From positions 1,612,001 through 1,676,000 of the forward strand of contig CP191518.1 of the NCBI GenBank assembly GCA_050516505.1: a stretch of 64,000 nt of DNA. Direction: 5' to 3'. The stretch comes from Scandinavium ludwigii_A (GTDB taxonomy: Bacteria; Pseudomonadota; Gammaproteobacteria; Enterobacterales; Enterobacteriaceae). Made by a program: the position numbers and the translations under genes. Positions 59,365-64,000 of this stretch are shown here, one piece after another. Position 1 is the stretch's first letter, and every line of letters starts with the position of its first letter. A model generated the notes under the pieces. It was given only the letters and a program-made list of their open reading frames with translations. It made no database searches and was not told the DNA's origin.

Positions 59365-59943
59365 ATGATTAATCCTTCCGAAGTTGGCAAATCCGGCGAA
59401 TTGGTTCGACTTCGCACTCTCGAAAGCATCTGGGTACAGGGCAAGCTCCGCATGTGGGGCCGCTGGTCTTATATTGGCGGTGGATCAGGCGGCAATATGT
59501 TTAACCAACTCCTGGTGTCAGGAAACATAACCAAGACTGCAATCAATGATGCTTTGCGCCGCATGAAGAAGTCAGGTATTACCAAACCTGAGCTTGAGGC
59601 ATACCTGCGTGACATTCTCGACAGCAAAAACAAAAGCGGCCTTGCGTTCTGCTCAGACGAAGAGGGGCTAATGGTAGATGGTGTAATTGCTTCTGTTCTG
59701 ATGAATGAAGATTACCGATCTCTTTATGGCGTCATCGTTGATCGCCACCGACTACGAAAAAGCAAGCTCCAGATGGCAAACGAGCTTAATGCAAAACACC
59801 CTGACTGGACATTGATTACCTGCCGACGTCGCATTGACACCTGGTTAAGTCTTGCCGAATCGATCCTTTACGCACCACTTTGTGACGCGTTCGGCACAAA
59901 TAGCGACAGATTTAAGTTGCAAAATGAGCAGCGAAGTGCTTAA
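59365..59943 (+). CDS. DUF1133 protein, Q-type late antiterminator candidate
   Basis: 192 residues: MINPSEVGKSGELVRLRTLESIWVQGKLRMWGRWSYIGGGSGGNMFNQLLVSGNITKTAINDALRRMKKSG..., a typical DUF1133 protein. These occupy the Q slot upstream of phage tRNAs and lysis genes and are regarded as antitermination proteins. It would bind near the late promoter in 59944-60160 and let polymerase pass the two terminators there. Confidence 0.85.
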   Translation: MINPSEVGKSGELVRLRTLESIWVQGKLRMWGRWSYIGGGSGGNMFNQLLVSGNITKTAINDALRRMKKSGITKPELEAYLRDILDSKNKSGLAFCSDEEGLMVDGVIASVLMNEDYRSLYGVIVDRHRLRKSKLQMANELNAKHPDWTLITCRRRIDTWLSLAESILYAPLCDAFGTNSDRFKLQNEQRSA

Positions 59944-59993
59944 ATTGTGATAGGCTCGGGACGTTAAAGCGAACTGAGCAACAGAACAAAACA

Positions 59994-60020
59994 TAAACCC
60001 GCCATATGTGCGGGTTTTTT
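59994..60020 (+). terminator. Terminator after the Q-like gene
   Basis: AAACCCGC, loop CATAT, GTGCGGGTTTTTT gives a stable hairpin with T-run. A second hairpin, CCCTGGCATATGCCGGGG with TTTTT, follows at 60130-60152. The late promoter PR' should lie in 60020-60130, but no convincing -35/-10 pair was assigned. Confidence 0.85.
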
Positions 60021-60129
60021 ATTATGCGGCGAAAGAACAAATCGGCTAATACCCGGCCAATAACGTAGCGATGCGTAAACATTGATTGACGTTAAGCGAG
60101 AGATTAGCGCTCGCCCCGCAACCATCTAG

Positions 60130-60152
60130 CCCTGGCATATGCCGGGGTTTTT
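60130..60152 (+). terminator. Second terminator before the phage tRNAs
   Basis: GGCATATGCC is nested in CCCTGGCATATGCCGGGG and followed by TTTTTG. In lambdoid phages the late terminator tR' lies directly downstream of PR', and is passed only with Q; this hairpin has that position. Confidence 0.7.
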
Positions 60153-60159
60153 GCGTTTT

Positions 60160-60237
60160 GGGCCGGAAGCTCATTAGGTATGAGCGGTCCCCTCATAAGG
60201 GAAAGGCAGACAGGTTCGAATCCTTCCCGGCTCACCA
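60160..60237 (+). tRNA. tRNA with CAT anticodon, probably tRNA-Ile2 (AUA decoding)
   Basis: 78 bases: GGGCCGGAAGCTCATTAGG... to TTCCCGGCTCACCA with CCA. Anticodon loop CTCATAA gives CAT at 60194-60196. Acceptor GGGCCGG/CCGGCTC pairs with one G:U. Not initiator-like. Phage CAT tRNAs at this place (ileZ of Shiga-toxin phages) are tRNA-Ile whose C is changed to lysidine to read AUA; the Ile identity is inferred. Confidence 0.88.
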
Positions 60238-60241
60238 ATTT

Positions 60242-60316
60242 GCATCTGTCGTAGTTTGGTAATTACGTCTGGCTTCCACCCAGAAAATGCCGGTTTGATT
60301 CCGGCCAGGTGCTCCA
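60242..60316 (+). tRNA. tRNA-Gly (TCC)
   Basis: 75 bases: GCATCTGTCGTAGTTTGG... to CCAGGTGCTCCA. Acceptor GCATCTG/CAGGTGC, anticodon stem TCTGG/CCAGA with loop CTTCCAC giving TCC. Reads GGA (and GGG), rare glycine codons in enterobacteria. Four bases after the preceding tRNA. Confidence 0.88.
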
Positions 60317-60321
60317 AATAA

Positions 60322-60395
60322 CTGCCATTAGCTCAACAGGACAGAGCAACAGCCTTCTAAGCTGTGGGGTTCAGGTTCAAGTCCTGAATGGCAGA
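60322..60395 (+). tRNA. tRNA-Arg (TCT), CCA not encoded
   Basis: CTGCCATTAGCTCAACAGG... to TGAATGGCAGA, acceptor CTGCCAT/ATGGCAG. Anticodon stem ACAGC/GCTGT, loop CTTCTAA giving TCT, which reads AGA/AGG. The 3' end is followed by CTA instead of CCA, so CCA must be added after transcription. Resembles argN/argO of Shiga-toxin phages. The remaining 60396-60499 holds two short GGCTCA hairpins and the holin ribosome site. Confidence 0.88.
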
Positions 60396-60499
60396 CTAAT
60401 AATCGGCTCACCTTATGAGCCAAATAAATACACCATTCGGCTCACCTGAGCCATTTCCCCTCATTCCTGAGAGGATTCACAGCAATAAGAGGGGGCTAA

Positions 60500-60892
60500 A
60501 TGTCCGCAGAACCGATATCTGGTACCGCCGTTGCTTCGGCAGGACTGGCAGGTGCGAGTGTCTTTGGATTAGCGACAGGCATTGATTATGGCGTTGTGTT
60601 TGGTGCATTCGCCGGTGCGGTGTTCTATGTAGCGACTGCGGCAGACATCAACCGTGTTCGTTTGGTGTGTTACTTCCTGACATCATTCATTGTCGGCGTT
60701 CTCGGAGCTGGGCTAGTGGGTTCAAAGCTGAACTCGCTTACCCATTACGACAAGCCGCTGGATGCTCTGGGTGCCGTCATCTTCTCCGCGCTGTGTATAA
60801 AAGTGCTTACCTTTCTCAATAGTCAGGATCTGAATAGCCTGTTCGGCATGCTTTCCCGATTACGGGGAGGAGGAGCGAATGGTAGTAAGTGA
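60500..60892 (+). CDS. Phage holin (first of two)
   Basis: 130 residues with three or four membrane segments: AVASAGLAGASVFGLATGI, YGVVFGAFAGAVFYVATAA, VCYFLTSFIVGVLGAGLVG, and one near 90-105, then a short basic tail. A small multi-span protein at the head of a lysis cassette fits a holin. Ribosome site AGAGGGGGC. Overlaps the next gene by 14 bases. Confidence 0.8.
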   Translation: MSAEPISGTAVASAGLAGASVFGLATGIDYGVVFGAFAGAVFYVATAADINRVRLVCYFLTSFIVGVLGAGLVGSKLNSLTHYDKPLDALGAVIFSALCIKVLTFLNSQDLNSLFGMLSRLRGGGANGSK

Positions 60893-61208
60893 CCCTGTCC
60901 TGCTGATTGGCCAGGTGGTTAACTCAGTACTCAGCAGTGATTCAACTGCAAAGGTCAATTCGGTTATCTGCCTGATCATCGTCGGCGTACTGATGTTTTA
61001 TCAACGCCGCGGTTCCCGGCATCGTCCTGTAGTGTCGTTTCTGGCCTACATGACGATCCTGGTGTATGCCAGCGTGCCGTTCAAACTGATATTCGGGCTT
61101 TACCCGGAGTCACACTGGATGGTGATAGTAGCCAACGTTGTAATTTGCGCCGCCGTGCTTTGGGCTCGTGGAAACATGGCGCGTCTTATTGATGCTCTGA
61201 GGAACTAA
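60879..61208 (+). CDS. Phage holin / holin-like protein (Phage_holin_3 type)
   Basis: 109 residues with three membrane segments (VNSVICLIIVGVLMFYQ, FLAYMTILVYASVPFKLIFGLY, VIVANVVICAAVLWARG) and NMARLIDALRN tail, as in 3TM holins of lambdoid and P2-like phages. It may be the true holin with the previous protein as partner or antiholin; the sequence does not decide. Its stop abuts the endolysin start. Confidence 0.82.
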   Translation: MVVSDPVLLIGQVVNSVLSSDSTAKVNSVICLIIVGVLMFYQRRGSRHRPVVSFLAYMTILVYASVPFKLIFGLYPESHWMVIVANVVICAAVLWARGNMARLIDALRN

Positions 61209-61819
61209 TGAACCAATCACAATTTCAGCAGGCGGCTGGTGTAAGCGCCGGATTAGCTGCGCGCTGGTTTCAGCCAATTACTGAAGCGATGAAAGAGTTC
61301 GGCATCAATAGCGCGCAAGACGAGGCGATGTTTATCGCCCAAGTCGGACATGAGTCAGGAGGCTTTGCTTCACTGGTGGAGAGCTTCAATTACACCCCGG
61401 CAGCGCTGCTGACGACCTTTGGTCGGCGGGTAACCAATTACCAGGCATCCATGCTGGGCCGCGCAAATGGAAAACCTGCCAATCAGGAAGCTATTGCTAA
61501 TCTGGTCTACAGCAACCGACTTGGTAACAAGTCTACCGGTGATGGATGGAAGTATCGCGGACGTGGTCTTATCCAGATTACCGGGCTTGATAATTACCGC
61601 CGCTGCGGAACCGGACTGAAGCTGGATTTGGTCTCCAGTCCTGAGCTTCTCGAAAAGGATTCAAACGCGGCGCGCTCAGCTGCCTGGTTCTACGCCACCA
61701 GCGGATGTCTGAACTACACCAATGACGTAGTCCGCGTTACACAGATTATCAACGGCGGGCAGAATGGCATTGAAGACCGCCGCGCGCGCTACACCAAAGC
61801 TAAAGCCATTCTGGGGTGA
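61208..61819 (+). CDS. Endolysin, glycoside hydrolase family 19
   Basis: 203 residues, no signal peptide, so release depends on the holins. GH19 catalytic Glu in AQVGHESGGFASLVESFNYTP, the second acidic residue region, WKYRGRGLIQITGLDNYRRCG and VTQIINGGQNGIEDRRARY. Cuts peptidoglycan beta-1,4 linkages. Overlaps the holin gene by one base and is followed by Rz. Confidence 0.94.
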   Translation: MNQSQFQQAAGVSAGLAARWFQPITEAMKEFGINSAQDEAMFIAQVGHESGGFASLVESFNYTPAALLTTFGRRVTNYQASMLGRANGKPANQEAIANLVYSNRLGNKSTGDGWKYRGRGLIQITGLDNYRRCGTGLKLDLVSSPELLEKDSNAARSAAWFYATSGCLNYTNDVVRVTQIINGGQNGIEDRRARYTKAKAILG

Positions 61820-61826
61820 GGTGTCT

Positions 61827-62105
61827 ATGGGCACAATTCAGTTAGTGATTACGATTGGCGCTGCAGTTCTGGCTGCTATTGCCGCTGCTTTTGGCATTGG
61901 TCATTCACGCGGTACCAGCAAGGCAGAAGCGAAGGCCGATAACCAGCGCACTGAAGAAAAGGCAGTAGCCACTGAAGCAGTAGCAGAACGCCGGGTAGAA
62001 GCAACGAAAGAGGCCAGCAATGTACAGCAGACTGTTAGCCGTATGCCTGATGACGATGTTGATCGCGAGCTGCGTGACACGTGGAAGCGTCCCGGTGGTG
62101 GTTGA
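61827..62105 (+). CDS. Rz-like inner membrane spanin
   Basis: 92 residues from ATG at 61827 (MGTIQLVITIGAAVLAAIAAAFGIGHSRG): one N-terminal membrane anchor, then a charged coiled coil SKAEAKADNQRTEEKAVATEAVAERRVEATKEAS. This is the i-spanin layout. Rz1 starts inside it in another frame. Acts after the endolysin to fuse inner and outer membranes. Confidence 0.85.
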   Translation: MGTIQLVITIGAAVLAAIAAAFGIGHSRGTSKAEAKADNQRTEEKAVATEAVAERRVEATKEASNVQQTVSRMPDDDVDRELRDTWKRPGGG

Positions 62106-62235
62106 TACCGCCTGTGATTGGGTAAAGCCAATCTACCTGACTGATCATGATATCGACGTTATGGACCGCCAGACGAAGAAAGACATCCTGGCGCATAACA
62201 AAATGTGGCGGGCAAACTGCCAGAATCCACCCTAA
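62020..62235 (+). CDS. Rz1-like outer membrane lipoprotein spanin
   Basis: 71 residues nested in and beyond Rz: MYSRLLAVCLMTMLIASCVTRGSVPVVVDTACDWVKPIYL... Lipobox LIASC at residues 14-18; the mature part is short with two further Cys. Embedded/overlapping Rz1 in the +1 frame is the classical lambdoid arrangement. Partner of the Rz spanin. Confidence 0.87.
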   Translation: MYSRLLAVCLMTMLIASCVTRGSVPVVVDTACDWVKPIYLTDHDIDVMDRQTKKDILAHNKMWRANCQNPP

Positions 62236-62246
62236 AAGGTAGAGAA

Positions 62247-62612
62247 ATGAGCGATAACGAAATTGAACAGTTAATTCAGGACAAAGGTAAAACAGCAGCA
62301 CGGGTGACGCCAGAGCATATTCAGTCACTCATCAATGGCGAATATTACTTTTCTGCCGAAAATGGCGTGAATGGGAACATTCATAAGCAGGATGAGCTGA
62401 CACGCCTTACCGGCTACCACAGTGAATTGAAACTGCTGACATTCTGTGTGCTGGTGCTAAAAAATGGTTTCACCGTTACTGGTGAAAGTGCCTGTGCAAA
62501 CTCTGAAAACTTCGACGAAGAAATTGGCCGCAAGATTGCTCGTCAGAATGCAGTCAACAAAATCTGGATACTTGAAGGTTATCTTTTGAAAGAAAAGCTC
62601 AGCGAGCAGTAG
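62247..62612 (+). CDS. Gp49-like phage protein
   Basis: 121 residues from ATG at 62247 (MSDNEIEQLIQDKGKTAARVTPEHIQSLINGEYYF), ribosome site AAAAGGTAGAG. The core SELKLLTFCVLVLKNGFTVTGESACANSENFDEEIGRKIARQNAVNKIWILEGYLLKEKL is the Gp49 family (N4/HK97-type small proteins). Function unknown; often encoded around the start of late genes. Confidence 0.85.
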   Translation: MSDNEIEQLIQDKGKTAARVTPEHIQSLINGEYYFSAENGVNGNIHKQDELTRLTGYHSELKLLTFCVLVLKNGFTVTGESACANSENFDEEIGRKIARQNAVNKIWILEGYLLKEKLSEQ

Positions 62613-62712
62613 GCATTACAGCAGGCATTCACTGAGTGCCTGTGATAATGCTAATTCCATAATTGTTCTTCACCAGGTTAGGATGGTGCTTTATTGACAT
62701 AGGAAAGTGACA

Positions 62713-63012
62713 ATGAAGAAACTTATGATTGGGTTAGGATTACTGGCTCTTGCCGGTTGTGCCACTGTAGGCAAAGACTTTTCAGACAGTGACGTGGCAT
62801 CCATTCAAAAAGGGGTGACCAAAGAGCAAACCGTATTGCAGAAGTTCGGCAAGCCTACCTCAGTAACAACTGATTCCGATGGAAATACCGTGTACGGCTG
62901 GACCTATGCTCATGCGAACGCCTTCAGTGTTGGACAGGGCAAATCGCTGGTGGTGAAGGTAAACAAACAGGGCATTGTCGATTCATACGTTCTCAGTAAA
63001 TCACAGCCATAA
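62713..63012 (+). CDS. Prophage lipoprotein, SmpA/BamE-like fold
   Basis: 99 residues from ATG at 62713. Signal peptide with lipobox LAGC (MKKLMIGLGLLALAGC). The motif VASIQKGVTKEQTVLQKFGKPTSVTTDSDGNTVYGWTYAH resembles BamE/OmlA-type domains (small beta-rich lipoproteins). Possibly a lysogenic conversion factor altering the envelope or superinfection; that is inference. Ribosome site AGGAAAG. Confidence 0.82.
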   Translation: MKKLMIGLGLLALAGCATVGKDFSDSDVASIQKGVTKEQTVLQKFGKPTSVTTDSDGNTVYGWTYAHANAFSVGQGKSLVVKVNKQGIVDSYVLSKSQP

Positions 63013-63113
63013 AATTTAATATTTGAATTGTCAGTGGCTAGGGTAGCTCCCGAAAAGCGGCATCGTCACCGCCTGCCACTGATAACATGACGAGCAACTA
63101 AGACGAGGTTGTT

Positions 63114-63281
63114 ATGGGTGAAGCAACAATAATGCAGACATTGAGATACCAGGCTATTCAGCGTGCTATTGGAGAGTTGATGGCAGCGCGTGAGACTATG
63201 CGCCTGGAAGAGAATGGAGAGTATGACCCTCTTGATAAAGTAATTCAGGAGTGCATACAAAATCTCAAGGATAATATGTGA
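63114..63281 (+). CDS. Unknown small prophage protein
   Basis: 55 residues: MGEATIMQTLRYQAIQRAIGELMAARETMRLEENGEYDPLDKVIQECIQNLKDNM. ATG has GACGAGG upstream. Wholly helical with charged residues, perhaps a small regulator. Not recognised. A terminator follows. Confidence 0.65.
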   Translation: MGEATIMQTLRYQAIQRAIGELMAARETMRLEENGEYDPLDKVIQECIQNLKDNM

Positions 63282-63312
63282 GGAATCCACCTCCTTCTGA
63301 AGATATTACCGA

Positions 63313-63336
63313 AAGGTCGCTAAGGCGGCCTTTTTT
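63313..63336 (+). terminator. Rho-independent terminator
   Basis: AAGGTCGC, loop TAAG, GCGGCCTT and TTTT: 8-bp stem with one G:U pair, then a T-run, about 30 bases after the preceding small gene. Confidence 0.88.
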
Positions 63337-63351
63337 AATGGGGATTTTCAG

Positions 63352-63441
63352 ATGAGCAGAAAATTACCTAACCCACCACCAAAAAGCGGGGTGAGGCCAA
63401 AGCCGCCGCCACCGCCGCCATCTTGGCAGCAACAAAGTTAA
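63352..63441 (+). CDS. Proline-rich microprotein
   Basis: 29 residues, about a third proline: MSRKLPNPPPKSGV, then RPKPPPPPPSWQQQS. It lies in its own gap after a terminator and before the next gene; GGGG lies 11 bases before the ATG. Six consecutive prolines would stall ribosomes and need EF-P. Not recognised; coding status is uncertain. Confidence 0.4.
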   Translation: MSRKLPNPPPKSGVRPKPPPPPPSWQQQS

Positions 63442-63569
63442 ATGCCGCGCATCGCACGCGCACATCGAAGAGAGTCTTTCAGTAGTGAGCCTGGGTGATG
63501 CCGTTAGGTTGCGTTTACCTCTCGGGCGGCATTACCGTGCGACAGGCTCACGTCTAAAAGGAAACGCAC

Positions 63570-63857
63570 ATGAAGAATCTTGAAATTAAATATGAGGACG
63601 GAAAGTTCACTCACCTCATTGTCGATGGGCTGAAGTTAGATGGCTTAACGGCGATCAGCTTCAATCATGTAGTTGGTGAAGAATTTCCAACATTGTCGAT
63701 CACTACGCTCATAAAAGAGAAATTAACTATTCCGCCTGACTTTGCCATTAATGCTGAAGGTGATCCTGATGGTCTGGCAGAGAGAATCAGAGAAGCAGTT
63801 AATTGCGGGGCTGAACGTGGTATTCGAGAAGTTGCGAAAACCGTTAAGGCACCATGA
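63570..63857 (+). CDS. Unknown prophage protein
   Basis: 95 residues: MKNLEIKYEDGKFTHLIVDGLKLDGLTAISFNHVVGEEFPTLSITTLIKEKLTIPPDFAINAEGDPDGLAERI... The first 50 residues look like beta strands, then a helix. I do not recognise it. AAAAGGAAACGCAC precedes the ATG. Its stop overlaps the next start (ATGA). The gap before it (63442-63569) contains only short hairpin-forming sequence. Confidence 0.78.
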   Translation: MKNLEIKYEDGKFTHLIVDGLKLDGLTAISFNHVVGEEFPTLSITTLIKEKLTIPPDFAINAEGDPDGLAERIREAVNCGAERGIREVAKTVKAP

Positions 63858-64000
63858 TGAATGTAGAAATTGATGGTGTGAAATACGTCCCTAGCAATGA
63901 ATCAAGTCGCATTGGCGTATGCATCACAACCCACAATAGACCAGACGTTCTGAAGCGATCACTTGAACAACATATTAAGCATCGGCCACCCGGCGCGCTG
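63854..64000 (+). CDS. Glycosyltransferase-like protein (N-terminal fragment at edge)
   Basis: 49 codons open to the right edge: MMNVEIDGVKYVPSNESSRI, then GVCITTHNRPDVLKRSLEQHIKH. The IGVCITTHNRPDVLKRSLE segment is the nucleotide-binding opening of GT-A/family 2 glycosyltransferases. The start overlaps the previous stop as ATGA, a second ATG follows at once. Whether it modifies DNA bases, tail proteins or O-antigen cannot be said from the fragment. Confidence 0.65.
   Translation, partial: MMNVEIDGVKYVPSNESSRIGVCITTHNRPDVLKRSLEQHIKHRPPGAL

Noticed and set aside
44303..64000. CRISPR array or restriction system in the prophage
   Set aside because: No regularly spaced direct repeats and no restriction endonuclease gene were seen; the methyltransferase is solitary.

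Overview
The window is a piece of an enterobacterial chromosome. Gene order and protein similarity place it in Enterobacteriaceae, most like Enterobacter/Lelliottia/Leclercia and close to E. coli and Salmonella; the species cannot be fixed from the sequence alone. Most of it is GC-rich core genome matching the E. coli nac-to-uvrC/pgsA segment in reverse order. Two parts are foreign: a short AT-rich scar beside a tRNA-Asn gene, and the left and central part of a lambdoid prophage that runs off the right edge.

Layout. 1-1651: end of nac, then cbl. 1673-2771: a decayed IS3-family element sitting in the cbl terminator. 2772-4749: an AT-rich remnant island with two adjacent genes broken at homopolymer runs and a second transposase relic, abutting tRNA-Asn. 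4926-7368: mtfA, tRNA-Ser(CGA), and an OmpC/OmpF-type porin followed by a possible small RNA. 7975-16842: yedJ, dcm-vsr (cytosine methylation and its mismatch repair), yedA, yedI, yodC, dgcQ (c-di-GMP synthesis), yedP, the DsrA sRNA, yodD, dsrB and rcsA. 17122-35588: a complete flagellar cluster, fliRQPONMLKJIHGF, fliE, yedD, amyA, fliTSD, fliC, fliA and fliZ, covering export gate, C-ring, MS-ring, ATPase complex, filament cap, chaperones, flagellin and sigma-28. Sigma-28 promoters are visible in front of fliC and fliD. 35673-39064: cystine uptake and D-cysteine breakdown (tcyJ, dcyD, tcyL, tcyN). 39325-43866: sdiA, yecF, uvrY-uvrC, pgsA. 44017-44302: the tRNA cluster glyW-cysT-leuZ.

Prophage, 44303-64000. 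It sits at the 3' end of leuZ with its integrase next to the tRNA. The leftward early operon (integrase, DUF4224, Lar-like, Ea22-like, two ParB-like proteins, an HD protein) is driven by a clear PL with four operator-like sites. Its roughly 0.9 kb untranslated leader carries paired inverted repeats around a compact two-hairpin core resembling the C4/P4-CI antisense RNA immunity elements. A lambda-like cI/cro switch with OR1-3 follows. Rightward come a YmfL-like regulator, a replication initiator gene with four iterons inside it, a DpdA-like (guanine transglycosylase-like) protein, an MT-A70 adenine methyltransferase, a LexA-type DNA-binding protein without a protease domain, RusA, a Rha/antirepressor, DUF968 and DUF1133 (Q-like) proteins. 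Then come three tRNAs for the rare codons AUA, GGA and AGA, a lysis cassette (two holins, GH19 endolysin, Rz/Rz1), a Gp49-like protein, a lipoprotein, small genes, and the start of a glycosyltransferase-like gene at the edge. Structural genes are not in the window.

The best candidates for something new are the C4-like leader in the PL operon, the DpdA-like/MT-A70 pair, the candidate sRNA next to the porin, and the two homopolymer-interrupted genes in the AT-rich scar.
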